Positions 46,349 through 58,973 of a DNA stretch of 64,000 nt are shown in pieces. The stretch lies in NCBI RefSeq assembly GCF_051020765.1, contig NC_134933.1, positions 11,567,461 to 11,631,460 on the forward strand, in the 5' to 3' direction. A program made the position numbers and the translations under genes. A model generated the notes under the pieces. The model did not search any database. It saw nothing but the letters and a program-made list of their open reading frames with translations, and was not told where the DNA came from. How positions within the stretch are numbered: position 1 is the first letter of the stretch; the number at the start of each line of letters is the position of its first letter. This stretch comes from Lasioglossum baleicum. Lineage: Eukaryota > Arthropoda > Insecta > Hymenoptera > Halictidae.

Positions 46349-47934
46349 AACCAATAATTGTGTAGAAATGAATAATGCAGATAAATCGAAGCGACAAATT
46401 GAATCGCGGTCCGTGTTTACACACGCGGTCGGTGAGGTCACAAAGACATAGCAGAACTACAGGATCTAAGAAACAGCACGGACCCGATAGTTTTCGTTAG
46501 ATCAAGGCTTTAATGTAGATAAGCACTAGTTGAAATTTTTAAATATGATACAAAGTAAAGCAAGACGTTTACATGAATGAATGAATTTTCTACTTTCTGC
46601 ATCACTTAGAACGAGAATAGAAAGGAAAGCATTTTTGTAGACTGATATTTCAGGGATTGTTTAGAAATCTATTAATTCGGTATTTCGTAGGAATGCACTT
46701 CGATGCAAAAATACACGGCCCGGGGTTTGGATAATATTTTCAATGCCTCTCAAGGCAGGCGACGTATCGGCCACTATTTTTAAGTCTTGTCCTCATTTTT
46801 GTGAACGAAGCTGCAGCCGTGGGTCTCCTTTACAAATCTTTCATTTATGTACGGACACGTTTTCTGTATTTGCGTGTTATCTAAATGGAGAAAGGTATTA
46901 CCAAACAAGATTAGTTCCGTTAGAGTTAAACGCGTTAATACAATGGAGTATCTGTTGTAATAGCGTTCGATTTCGGCCGAGCGATCGATTGGAATCGTTA
47001 ACATCGTGAGAAACTGTTTATAATACGTCGTAGAAGGAAATTAGATATTATTGGAGTCATCGAGGGCTGGTGTACGTATACGCACGCACATAATGCTTTC
47101 ATGCTCCAGTTGTTAGTGAGTGTTACACGAGGATCGATATTAGCCGTGCGTCGACCTGTCGAACGTAATCGCTCCTGCATAGAATTATTCGCTGAAAGAC
47201 CGGCGAAGAACGTTTTCTTTGCCGACGCATTCCACGGCCGTTTTAATTTAAAATTACGCGCCGGTTGAAAGTTCTGCTTGAAATCGTAGCTAATGATTTT
47301 CTTCGGTGGCGCCAGTCGGTGGGTTCCACTAGATCGATCTCAATTACCAATGTTCCTTTATCTCCACTCCAATCTATTGTTTATGTGCTCCGTTTTGCGC
47401 TGTGTCTTGCGGCACGCCGGCAGTTGAATAAATTATTAAGCTACTTCTCAACTGAAGGATCGATCCCTATTTTCCGTGTAAAACAAGTATCAAAGTCTAT
47501 TACGTATTAGACACGTTTTAAAAATTAACTAACGACAGCAAGTAGATCTATTTGAATGATCAATAAAATAATTCCAAGGAAATGGATCAATCAGACTTTA
47601 TGCACTTCGTAACATTTACAGTATTCACACGCATTATTAACACACGATCATATAGTATTTCCTATAATTAACTAATTGATCTTCCACATCAAAGTACTCC
47701 ATTCCGTTATTAAATTTTTAATTACCTAGAACTAAAACGAGAATTTAACACATTGGCCATTAAGCGATCACATATTTCCTATAAATATGTAATTACTCTT
47801 CCATCAAAGTGGAAATTGCTAATTAGTCTCCATTCCATTACTAAATTTTTCATTTCCCCTAAAAATAAAACGACAATTTTCCACATTCGTCACATTACAC
47901 GATCACATAATGTTTCCTATAATTATCTAATTAT

Positions 47935-48123
47935 TAAACTGCGGATCTTTATGCATTTACGAAGAAATTGGTTGGACGAAATATAAAACAGTAGAAGATT
48001 TAAAAAATTCAAGAATGTTGTAATGTAACAAAATCTTTAAGGGATGAAATCATTTTTTATGTTATTCCTGCATCCCACAATAATTGCAAAATATTTTTAT
48101 ATTGCTTAAAGATCCGCTGTCTA
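47935..48123. mobile_element. Family A MITE (reverse subtype)
   Basis: TAAACTGCGGATCTTTATGC at the left and AAAGATCCGCTGTCTA at the right, 189 bp. The interior (AGAAATTGGTTGGACGAAAT) matches the subtype at 8529 and 50598. Confidence 0.75.
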
Positions 48124-48828
48124 CTAATTACTCTTCCATCAAAGTGCTTCATTCTATTACTCAAGTTTTCTTTACCTAGAACTAAAAAACGTCCTTTTTC
48201 CACATTCACCATTAAGCTTTTATGGTGCTAGATAAAGTGTTACACTTGACGGATATGATCAGCAAATTGCACATTGTTCTTGTTCCAGCAATCGATCATT
48301 TGCTCACTTCAGCGGGTTACAAAACGGCGGGAATCGCATAAATAAATCATGAGGCCAGTTTTAATCGAGAAATCGGCCAGCTCTCGCATTTTCTGAAACT
48401 AGAATCGCGTGAAATTCGATTACACGTTGCGCGAGCATAACTAACGAACGCAATGACATCTTTATGAAGCCTGAAGGGTAATAAGTAAACGAGATCATTG
48501 CGAGGTTAATTAAACGTAATCACTGGGTGACTAAGTTATTATTATGCAACTCTTCACAGGCATTTAGAAAAATAAAACTGTATGAAAGGCATTGATAGCT
48601 TGTCTCCGACCGCGTGCAATTTGTAGTACATGACGATTTGGAATCATAATTACTTGTGGCGTGCGAAACTTACGGCTTCCGCGTTCTTGTTTATCTATCT
48701 TGTATTTTAAGACCGATCGGAATTAGCATTTAATACGACGGCGGTACGGAATATTAAACGTTCATCTGTATAGCAGAGTTTTGTAACAGCATTTAAAGTA
48801 ACTTAACACTTTATCTACCGAAAGCCTA

Positions 48829-48997
48829 TTAACCCCTTGCTTAATAATTTCCTTTAAACGGAAAGAAAATTCTATTTTGGTTTTATTAATATACAGCTGT
48901 TGGAGAACATATAGGAATACAATTTATATCAATTTTTTCCTCTTTTAGGAAATTACGATTACTGAAACCGGAAAATAAATCGAAGGCAAGGGGTTAA
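48829..48997. mobile_element. TTAA-flanked piggyBac-like MITE (second copy)
   Basis: TTAACCCCTTGC at the left and GCAAGGGGTTAA at the right are exact inverses, 169 bp overall. It shares the terminal CCCCTTGC with 6942-7191; the interiors differ. Confidence 0.8.
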
Positions 48998-49910
48998 TAG
49001 GATTTTCAATAATTGTGCTATACCAAAAGAGAGTATAGAAATTTTCTTATACATTACAATCTTAAATGAAAGTATTAGATGACGTTATTAAGGGTGACTT
49101 GTTAGTTCACAATGAACGTGTTTAGCCATAAATCACAGATTTTTCAAAATTATGCAATAATCACCGGTCGGTAATGAGTTAATTGTTCATAAACATAAAT
49201 GGCAATTATGTAAATGTTTGCTATGGAACTTGAATGCTGTTTTGAAGCAGAATTCTGTATTAGTTTCGCAGGGATAAAAAATGTTCGTGTAAAATATTCA
49301 ACGATCCAGAAAACACGGTTTGTCAGATTCGCGGCCAGTTATTCAGCGATCTGGACGTAATTAAATTATTCTCCGATTATTTATTAGATTAAGTGCCGGC
49401 GAGCGTGCATATTAATTACAGGTTACCGTCGTATAAATATTGCCCGTTAAGTGTGCAGTAAGAGCGTGATAAGTAGTCTTATATGCGCTTATATGAATTA
49501 TGCGGCGTCTGTTTCGTTGCTATTCCCATGTCGTTCGAATGCGAGACATTATAGAATACATTAATAGCGTAATATTTCAAGCCACGTTCTGTGTATTAAT
49601 TAATCAATGTCTCTACATCGTGACAAAGTCTTGTATAAATATACGAAGCCTCTTCTAATGGTCTTTTCGTCACCTTCGTTACCGACTTGTGTGCATTGAA
49701 ACGAGGCTTAAATAAATTCACATTTTTATATATTTATTGCAATTCCGATCTACAAATGCATTGAATGTGCAACCTACTTACGGTGCAAGCTCCGTTTATG
49801 TAACTGCAGCTCACAATGACGTCACCGAATTCACTAATTCACACTTGGATAGGGCAAACAAGCTTCGCCGAAGTTTCCGCGAAAGCTTTGATTGCTCGTT
49901 AAGCGGTCTA

Positions 49911-49956
49911 TTTTTTTTTCTCTCTCTCTCTCTCTCTCTCACCTCTCTCTCTCTCG
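49911..49956. repeat. (CT)n microsatellite
   Basis: A T run leads into about 18 CT units with one CAC interruption. Confidence 0.9.
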
Positions 49957-50597
49957 GCCGACGTTTACAAAAGCCGGTTACTTTATTGCAATGAAAACAG
50001 ACCAGAAAGAATGGAACCATTCGAAAAGTTCTATACTTACGTAAGTACCGATGTATACTGGTGATACCGTTTATTTTTACAATTATCGACCTGCCGAGAT
50101 CGCCTACTAACTATTAATACGCGTTCGCAAAAAGGTCGGCTGGGGAAGATGCGATTCCCCCGCGAATTAAATCGATGGGGCACTTATCAAGTAGATAGCC
50201 ATGCTCGTGCCGCTTAGGCTTATAAGTTGCTCCTCCATTCGCGCTTTTACCTTCCGATCTTAGACATTGTATTTACAGAAATGATTTTTCGGTGCCAATC
50301 TTAGAGGAACATACATATTATTGAAATTAAATTTTAGGAGGTTGAAATAATTTCATAGAAAATTTTAATATTGCAGGAGGAATATTAAGATTTCATTCTA
50401 CCACTTTTTATTTTCTCATTCCTTTTGTCAAACGATTCATTCAAGATCCAATTTCGTCTTTTTGGCAAGTTTCGAAATGTTTCATCTTTTTATTTTCTGC
50501 TAGGTCGAACATTTTTTAGAAATTCCAAGGAGTCCAATAATTATAATTGATTCCCTCTTTCATTACTTTCAATTAAAATTCTTTCGAATGCATTCAT

Positions 50598-50770
50598 TTT
50601 TACTATAAATTCATAAAACAGTAAAAGATTAGAAAAATTTCAGAAGAATGTGATCTTGTATTTAATGCAACGAAGTTGTTGAGAGATGAGATGAAATCAA
50701 TTTTTATTTTATTTTTGCTGCACACAATCCATGCAGAACATCTTTATTTTGCATAAAGATCCGCAGTCTA
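50598..50770. mobile_element. Family A MITE, left end eroded
   Basis: TTTTGCATAAAGATCCGCAG then TCTA at the right is intact. The left starts in TAAATTCATAAAACAG. The interior contains AGAGATGAGATGAAATC, as in the copy at 47935. Confidence 0.65.
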
Positions 50771-51875
50771 CGTTACACACTAGCAATGAAAGTACTGGAT
50801 GGACATTCAGAAGGATTGAATAACTTATAACAAACTGAATGAAGCGAATAAAATTCGTGAGAGGTAGAAGTTTCACAAATTAGTACAAATTCAGACTGCA
50901 GAAAAGCTGGAAGCCAGAAAGGGCACAAAGTCAAGGCCGCTTGCATTCGAGAACGAGAATAGTGTTCGATCGGATCAAAGGGAGCGTAAATTTAGATTTG
51001 TGCGATAGGCGTCGCATTAAGCTATTCCGTGCGGATTCCGATAAAAAAAGCTTCAGTGGAGCAATCAGGAAGAAAAACGTTCGAGCTCTCTGGTCAAGAG
51101 CGAAGAGGCTCGCATGATTCGGCGGTCATAGGCGTCTCTATGTATATCACCGGTATGCCACGTTTTTCAGAAGCATCGAACTCCTGAGTGATCGTACAAC
51201 CAGACGCATTCCTCTCGTATCTTAATGTCATGCTGAATTTTTTAGCATAATCATTGACGGAGAAAAAGAAAACCGTCAGCAAGTGTATACGTGCACCGGT
51301 ATCTTTAGATACACCTTTCATCGACTTTTAATTGGTTGTCGGTGTTGACAAATAAGACATTCGGGTTAATTAGAAGAAGGCTTGTAAAAAGGTGTCAGCT
51401 CTCCCAACATAGAATGTAGCACGAACTGTTGATACGTCGAACTCACGACCGCATTGTAGGAACAAAAAGATTAAGACATCTGATCGATCTATTGGAACGA
51501 TCACTCAGGTATAAACTACCGTTTAGAAGTTACCGGACACTCGATTGTTCCGGGGAATATTAAAATTCTCTTACAGGTTTAACTTCTTTCCGCGTATCTT
51601 ATTACCTGCGTTTATTTCTCCGTTAAACAATCAGACTCGGTATGTGTACTAACATAAAACACTAAACACGGTGTGTTTCATGAATGAAACATGTCTGCTG
51701 GTTAGTAATAAAACTGGTCTTGTTGCTGGGTCGTAATCAAACAATTACCAGTAGTCTTTCAACAATTAGAAATGTAATGTTCTCCAACGATTATGGAACA
51801 ACCTCGAGTAATAAAACTTGTCGTGTCGCCGAGTCAGTGTTAGACAGTTTATCATTGATATTTAGAAAAATTTAA

Positions 51876-52061
51876 TTATTAGACAAAAAGTTTGTGCATC
51901 AATTGCAAGACACAGGAGCTAAACATAAAATTATATTCTTCATTAATAATTTTAATGATGGTGAAAACAATATATTAACACTTTAAAAGTCATTTAATAT
52001 TTTCACTGTTTTAAATTACGCTTGCTCACTTTTGTTGCAAATGCATAAATTCAGGAATCCA
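51876..52061. mobile_element. Family A MITE with deleted left end
   Basis: TTAGACAAAAAGTTTGTGCA shows TAGA joined directly to the interior, so the GCGGATCTTTATGC part is missing. The right end AATGCATAAATTCAGGAATC is degraded. Confidence 0.6.
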
Positions 52062-52207
52062 GTAATTATACTGTTTTCCAACTTTTATGTTAGAATCATG
52101 ATATCAGTACAAGTACGTGTACTGTTATCAATATTTTTAAATAGTCAGGAGCTGTTATCCATAAAATCTCTCAAATTGGTTAAATAATAATTAGTAAAAT
52201 TTTCTAT

Positions 52208-52324
52208 CAGAATTGCAACAAACTGAAGTGAAATAAAAATTTATTTTCAAATTCTACTTATGTTTTTACTGTTCCAAATTACAGCTACACATTTTTGTCA
52301 CGAATGCATGAACAGCTGCTGTCT
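52208..52324. mobile_element. Family A MITE, 3' half
   Basis: GAATTGCAACAAACTGAAG and CATTTTTGTCACGAATGCAT lead to the end GCTGCTGTCTA. The left half is absent. Confidence 0.55.
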
Positions 52325-52968
52325 AATAACAACAAATATGTCATTTGAATCAAAACTGTTTCATTCAAATGAACTAACAGGGAATTATAAATCGGTTGCA
52401 ATAAAAATCGGTAAATCTAAATTCAAAGAAATGTTATCTACGAGATCATATCAATTTTTAGAGCCATGTCTAAAATAATTTCTGTCAATTCTTTAATTAG
52501 TGAGCACAATATCTACCTACTCTTACTTGAACTACACTTCAGCGGTAAGTCAAGTATGTAACAAGAACTGTGCAATAGTTTCATGAACAATGAACACTCA
52601 GTCACATGGTACCACCTGCGATTCGATTTCTATTCCCTGAAAGGAACTGAAACGGTTCTACAATTTCGAGTTTCCCAGAATATCGAATTATCCTACACTC
52701 AGTGTTCGTATCAACTTGTTGGACACACTCGATCTTACTGTGTACGAAAACAAGAAAGTAGTTAAATTTGTTTAATCGTTCACGGTCTGCACTGGTTTAT
52801 TTGGTTTTTAAGTGATGCTACGGTGGCATGCTGCGTGTTACAGAAAACCGAGAGGCGAGTTCCTCTGTCGTACTAAACAGAGGTGTCGTGCCGAACTGAC
52901 GGCTCCCGTCGGTGGAGGATCGACTTTATACAGCCTCGTGTGTCTCGCGCGCTCTATGAGCGGAGCAT

Positions 52969-53460
52969 TAGGAGGCTCCAGCTTCGTCTGTCACCTGACA
53001 ACGAGATCTTACCAATTTCTATCTTATCGTGGCTCCCACGTGTCCTTTACCTTTGGTATTACATGCACGGACCACCAAAAGTCTCTGTTCCACATTGCGT
53101 TCATTAAAAATAATTACTAAGCTGCAGATCTTTAAAATAAAAATTGTCCAAGTGATTGTAAGGAACAGTGAAAATGCATTTCTTCTTTTGAACGATTTTA
53201 ATAAGTCGGAAATACAATAAGGAATTCTTTTAGAGAACCTACAATTTTGTGTTTCACCTATTCATTTTTGCCATAAACTTTTATACATTTTTATTCGACT
53301 CCTTTTCTTACTATCGGCTTGGGAAATTTTTAGAAGGCTTCAGCTTCTTCCGTCACCTGGCAACGCGATCTTTCGAATTTTTATCTTATCGCTCCTCTCT
53401 TGTGCCCTTTACCTTTTACATACCTAAAAAGCGTTTATTTTACATTACTTCGTAAAAATG
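52969..53460. repeat. Direct duplication 362 bp apart, MITE-like sequence between
   Basis: GGAGGCTCCAGCTTCGTC at 52971 and GAAGGCTTCAGCTTCTTC at 53333 start copies of about 130 bp that share GTCACCTG-CAACG-GATCTT, TCTTATCG and CCTTTACCTTT. The middle (53118-53290) resembles a decayed family A element (GCTGCAGATCTTTAAAATAA). Confidence 0.65.
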
Positions 53461-54274
53461 ACAAACGTGTATAAAATGCAACGAGATTTTCTCAAATGAA
53501 AATTTCTAATTGAAATTTAAGTCTCACCACAAACATAAAATAAAAATTATTCGACAATCGGCTGCTACGTTCAGGTTCCGTTTGTTTACTTGAAAAACAG
53601 AGAAATATTTATGGCAATCTAAATAATTCAGCTGAGAGCATGCTAACCAGCACAAAGGACAATCCATCAATTCTAAAAATGGACCTGCACGATTAACTTC
53701 GTCCGTTCGGTATTTTTTCCCGGGACAAAGAGTAAGAAATCAAAGAGTAAGACCAGCCTTTCTCCTTTCCATGTGTATTTTTTTCTCGATAATGGATGCT
53801 GAACGCCGGCGACAATTTGACGCAGGATCGAGGAGTAAAAGTAGCAGAGTATTAAGTGATCCTCATAATGGTTGTTTATCGCGAAAGGAGCTTACGCGGA
53901 TGCACGGTCGCTCTAACAGGCTTGTTTGTACCGTCCGCTCGCGATTGCTTTTTTGTAAACTCGTGGAGCTAGGTGGTAACCGGAGGGTTAACTAATTTTA
54001 GGCTCATAATCCAGAACCCACTAAAACCGTGTGCATCACTGAAACCAAATATCGTAGACCCATGCCACCTCGAGCAATTCTCGAACGCAGAAGTATGCAT
54101 TATCTGCTTATCCGCGTCTTTCGTCAGTGTGGACACGAACTTTTTGCTTGGACACTAATCATGGACGTCCAAACGTAGGTCCAAAATTTCATCATCATAA
54201 TTTAACAATTATTGCTCATAATAATTTTCGTAATAATTTTGCTCTTAAATTTGCTCGTATTCACCTGTTTAGAT

Positions 54275-54415
54275 TATCTTCTATCTTCTATCTTCTATCT
54301 TCTATCTTCTATCTTCTATCTTCTATCTTCTATCTTCTATCTTCTATCTTCTATCTTCTATCTTCTTCTTCTATCTTCTATCTTCTATCTTCTATCTTGT
54401 ATCTTCTATCTTCTC
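54275..54415. repeat. (ATCTTCT)n heptanucleotide array
   Basis: About twenty copies of the 7-bp unit ATCTTCT with a few one-base or TTC variations. Because 7 is not a multiple of 3, every forward frame stays open as a Leu/Ser/Tyr-rich frame; that is an artefact, not a gene. Confidence 0.92.
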
Positions 54416-54705
54416 CTTCCATATATGTCTTTATATTATATATAGTATATAAAATAGAAAAGTATGTGTGCGTATGTATGATCCCATCGATCTGATTCGG
54501 TAGGTCTGTCGCACGTGTTGTCTATCTGTCGGGGTTGAAGTTGTCGGGTGCTTGTAAATAATCGGCCGGTTCGGAGCTGATTCGTGCACGTTTTTTGTCT
54601 GCTATAACAACTTTTTCAGGAATACCGCCAGTGGTCGGGCGCAACCCGCCCGGAGGGCCTAGTTAAATATATTGCTATCTAATCAATTACTAAACATTTA
54701 CGTAC

Positions 54706-54828
54706 GAGGTATTATATCATTTTCATATCCATAAAATGAAAAGAATGATATATGTAGAATGGAATTGTTCTAGGTAGGAAGAAACCCTTAATTTTCGAGT
54801 TAAAATAATTTCGACTGCAAAGGGTTAA
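54706..54828. mobile_element. piggyBac-like fragment (second copy)
   Basis: Ends GACTGCAAAGGGTTAA and shares its interior with 46231-46348 at about 80% identity. Confidence 0.55.
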
Positions 54829-54848
54829 TAACAAGTATCTATAATAAA

Positions 54849-55055
54849 TAGACAGCGGATGTTTATGCGAAATAAAAATGTTCTCCCTGAATTGCAACAG
54901 ACGAGAGTGATATATAAAAATTTATTTTCCTTTTTAATATACATAATACGTGGAACATAATATAAGAGTATGTATTTTTAAATTCTTCTAGTGTTTTCAC
55001 TTTACCAAATTACACCTAGTCATTTTTGCTATAAATTCATAAAATCCGCTGTCTA
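54849..55055. mobile_element. Family A MITE, full length (207 bp)
   Basis: TAGACAGCGGATGTTTATGC at the left and TTCATAAAATCCGCTGTCTA at the right are clear inverted repeats. The flanks are AATAAA and ATAATAG. Confidence 0.8.
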
Positions 55056-55496
55056 ATAATAGAGCTCGAGTATCTGCAGACATGGTGAAATTTTTCCGAA
55101 AATCTCGTTTTATTTTCTATGATTAATAGCGATCTTTTGTAGAGGCGGACATGCAAACGAGAAACTAGAGTTTAATTATTTCGATACATTGAACGTATGG
55201 TGCTAACTTCTATTCCGTGTCGTAATTTATTGCCAGCGCGCTATTTAAATTGGGGACCATAAATATGGTTGGATAATATCGAAAATTAATGTCACCGCCT
55301 AGTTCTAATGCCTGGTAGCATCGAACGAAACGCAGAAGCGACGATTCGACGATACAACGTGGTTAGTCTCCGCTACGAGAGGAAAAAGAGAACATACCGA
55401 GCAACCGGTCGCAAGAAAAGATCGCGACGATACGAAACGTGGATATAACGCGTAATCGTAGTTATAGACGCATCCTGAATAGCGTAAAATATTTAC

Positions 55497-55555
55497 GTTA
55501 AACTCCGGTGTTGGGCAATCTTGCATATGGCACGACAGTACTTCGTTAAACTGTC
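55497..55555 (-). CDS. Candidate upstream ADAMTSL exon: end of an N-terminal TSP1
   Basis: On the - strand GAAACAG|GA CAG TTT leads to 19 codons reading QFNEVLSCHMQDCPTPEFN, ending AAC|GTAAAT in phase 0. The Gly codon completed at the junction plus seven residues, Cys, four residues, Cys-Pro matches the usual C-x-G-x7-C-x4-CP end of the first ADAMTSL thrombospondin repeat, and PEF fits the start of the Cys-rich region. The phase 0 end is compatible with the phase 0 start at 27884, but about 100 residues of Cys-rich domain are missing between. The acceptor is purine-rich and weak. Confidence 0.4.
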
Positions 55556-57464
55556 CTGTTTCTTTTTTCCACACATTCTATTCGAGGTAGTTTGAATTTT
55601 ATTGTTTCATAAAGTTTTAGTGCGACGTGCTCGTAGAATGTTAGTATGTGGAATATTGATATTTCCAAAATAAACAGTGATCATCGAGAAATTAAATATT
55701 CGATTCCAACTACCGACGTAGAGATCATCGAAATGAACAGTATTGTTTAATATAAATGGGAATACCAAATAAGAATTTAAGAATATTCAATTTCCTTGCA
55801 AATGGTGCATCCGAAATTTCATTTTGCATAAATGTTTACTGACTGGAAAGTGTTGAAACAATCGGTCAGAATTTATGAAGAATAAATCGACCAGGACAAA
55901 AATATCAAAAATGCGAGTTGTGTAAAATATTCTCAATGAAAATTGAATATACCGAGAGATATCGAATTGTTCTCATAATTCATATTGAATTGCTTAGCAT
56001 GATTGGCCACCGATATCGCAATGATCAGCGAAACCGTGGAAACATCGAATTATCTTCGCGTGTGTTCCGAACATTATTAATGACAACAGTCATCGAAGCG
56101 ACTACAATGCCTGCTACCCAATGATACTTTTCGCGGACATAGTGTCATGTACGTAACGCGATATTAATCTGAAATATGATGCTAATATTTCACACTACTT
56201 AGACTCACGTACGCACATTAAGATCGCACCACCTTCCATTATGATGCTACCGCCATTACGAAACCACAAGGGATATCGGACATTTTTCAGTCTCTGTTTT
56301 ACATAAAATTCATGAACGTTATTTGTCCGGAATTTAGCGTAAACATATCTTCCACTTTAACCTAACAATATTCTCTCCACGTGGGGTCCAGTCCTCCAGT
56401 GTTCTGCTTCTGCGAGGTTACTTATTAGCTAATCCTGCTTGGGTACATCGAAATACATCATCCCGAGTGTTTGTAGTATACTTGAAGTGGCTGCAATTAA
56501 TTTATAGTCCTTCTACAATGTTTCTGTTGACCGTTTTATGCGCTTTCGTAGTCTGGTAAATCGCGAAGAAATTCGCGCGGGACCGACGCGAGAAACGTGC
56601 AAGATAATGTAGAGGAAGATGGCTAAACAAAATAGTTTAATACACGTATTTCTATTAAACCCGTCTGCTTTGTCTGTTATATAAATTGTGTACTATAAAA
56701 TGGGTACTGCTAAAATGCAATATAGAGTAAAAACGTTTAAAGAATGTATTGAAATCATTAACACAAAAGAATTAACGCAGAGGATTTCTGTATTACATAA
56801 AAATCCGCAGCCACAATAAAAGAACTCGCAGTCAGACTGTGAGTTACGATTGTTTGTCATCTTCCCAATAATTACGCAGACTCGAGGCAATGAATATTTT
56901 GTTATGGTTAAGCTGTTTATTATACCGCGCGGAAAACTAATTAAATAAAATCAATGCCGTAGAACCTGTCTACCGAGACTTCTCGCCACCACATCCTTCC
57001 ACGCGCCGAAATAACCAATAATTACGTCGGAGAATCGGTAGCATTGATCCAATTACACCCTAATCCAGGGCAAAATTATGCGACATGGTTGAATAAATCT
57101 CTTTATTAGACATATCTGGTTCGACCAGCGCGCCACGAGGTAGCCAGTAATCAGGTATGTATCTCGACACACTGTCGATCTAATTCGCTCTGATTCGATC
57201 GAATTTGAGCCGCGAAATGTGCCGCGAACCAACATCGCCGGGGTTCGCCGGTGTTCTTGCGAAAACGGCCGGTCATTAGCGATTTCTTAGTGGCACCGAT
57301 ATCATTTTCCGCCGGGCAAATTATCGAGTGGCGCGCAGATAGAATTAGCCGCGTCGGTCTGGCTGATATCGGTAAATTGCTGCATTCCTATAAGACGTCC
57401 GGAGTGCATCTCTCTCTCGTTATATCATCATCGTTCATCAGCCTCTGGTCTACGCGGCGCGCTG

Positions 57465-57474
57465 TATAAATATA
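57465..57474 (+). promoter_or_regulatory. Possible TATA element in a GC-rich patch
   Basis: TATAAATATA preceded by CGCGGCGCGCTG and followed by a GC-rich stretch with GAACGCGCGAGCGC. It has core-promoter spacing, but no coding exon is visible downstream on the + strand. Confidence 0.22.
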
Positions 57475-58973
57475 TCGCGATTTGATCATCCTCTTGGTCG
57501 GTGGCGAACGCGCGAGCGCACTCACGTTCGTAAACCTCACGTCCGATTGGTCCAAACTCTCCCCTAGTGGTCCGGGTGGCCGATCTAGTTCGTTTAGTAA
57601 AAGATCACGTGCCTCATGTCGGTATTTAATGCATCCACATTGCTTTCTAAATCTTTAGAAGTGCCGAAAATGTCGATAATGGAATTTAATCAAAATTTTA
57701 ATTAGAACAAGCATTTAAAAATGAAAATTTTGTGAATATGATTTACAATCGAGAAAATTCTCTTTTGTGAACTCTGCCGAACCTATTTAATATTCCTAAA
57801 AAGTTTTACTTTTTAAATGAAGAGCGTACAGTTCGTTATTTAACAAATAAGTAATCCTTAATAGACTAATGAAAGTCGTCGAAGTTATTAAATAGTTCCG
57901 CATTTTTACAAATTAGAATATTTTCAGCATACTTTTCCTTGCATGATGCCGCAAGAATCGTTTCCACCTTCGTTCCCCTTCAGGAATTATTATTGTTTAA
58001 AGCGTCATAGATACTTCAGTGGATATTAATGTTTATTGCTTTCTAAATGTCCATCACACCTTCGAACACGATTACATGAATAAGATTTAGTAAAATTCTT
58101 GTACAAGTTTGAAACGAAAGGATGATGCGAAATACTTCGAACGATAATTCACAGCATGGAAAACATTTTATTTTCACGGATACAAGGTGTCCCACAATAA
58201 ACTCCGCAACATAATCACGATCACTATAGCAGATAAGCGAAAAATGTGAGCAGACTGTTTATGAAAATTGCAGATACTTATTCCGGATCGTTTCCACGCC
58301 CCGAAGCGATCAAATAAGTTTTTCTGAATCGGTGCCCGTAACGTTTCTGCATTACGTGCTTTCGCATCGGATGTTACTCCGAATGGACGATACAAGATTA
58401 TACAATCTAGTTCCCGTGATATTTACACACTGTACACATTTTAAGTTTCGTACAATATTGCTGGGGTGTCGGGGAAATCCAGCTCCCATTTTCAGTGATC
58501 TGCATACAACTGATACATATGTATAATTTCAAAGGGCTGTAAAGATATTTTATAATACGGAATAAAGATAATTGAAAGGGACTAAAACGTCAGCATTAGG
58601 ATGGCTCATTTTAGAGGATTTAAGGGGAACCAAAAAATTTGTATAACTCTTCATAAAAAGTCTTAATAAAACTTCTAAAAAAAAAAAGTACACATTTTTC
58701 GGTAATGTTTACTGATAGAATTAAATTTCAGAGAGAATTGAAAGGGATTAAAACATCTGCGTACACCTGATACACGCAATTCTGACGCACTGTACAATAT
58801 TATCTAATATTCGGCAGAAAAAGCATGTCACCGGTCCACGTCACTATAAAATAAAGTGACACGTCAGATTGGAAATACCTTAGATGTTTAGGTCATCGCC
58901 TAATATTAAACGGTGTGCGAGCGATCGAGTGTTCGGCGGAGCAGATTTTAGCGATGAATTACGCCCGGTGATG

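Larger units (their letters stand above)
27885..55496 (-). other. Long stretch without a supported gene, probably ADAMTSL intron
   Basis: If the TSP1-like exon at 55497 belongs to the ADAMTSL gene, this 27.6 kb is intron plus undetected Cys-rich exons. I looked for C-rich frames with a fitting phase on the - strand and found none. Weak candidates, all unassigned: 29425-29817 on + (130 codons, GC-rich), 33311-33568 on -, 37166-37519 on -, 44328-44530 on - (acidic run) and 51094-51321 on -. Recognisable repeats are listed separately. Confidence 0.5.

Noticed and set aside
54127..54495. A 122-codon Leu/Ser/Phe-rich open frame on +
   Set aside because: It is the translation of the ATCTTCT array; the unit length keeps the frames open without selection.
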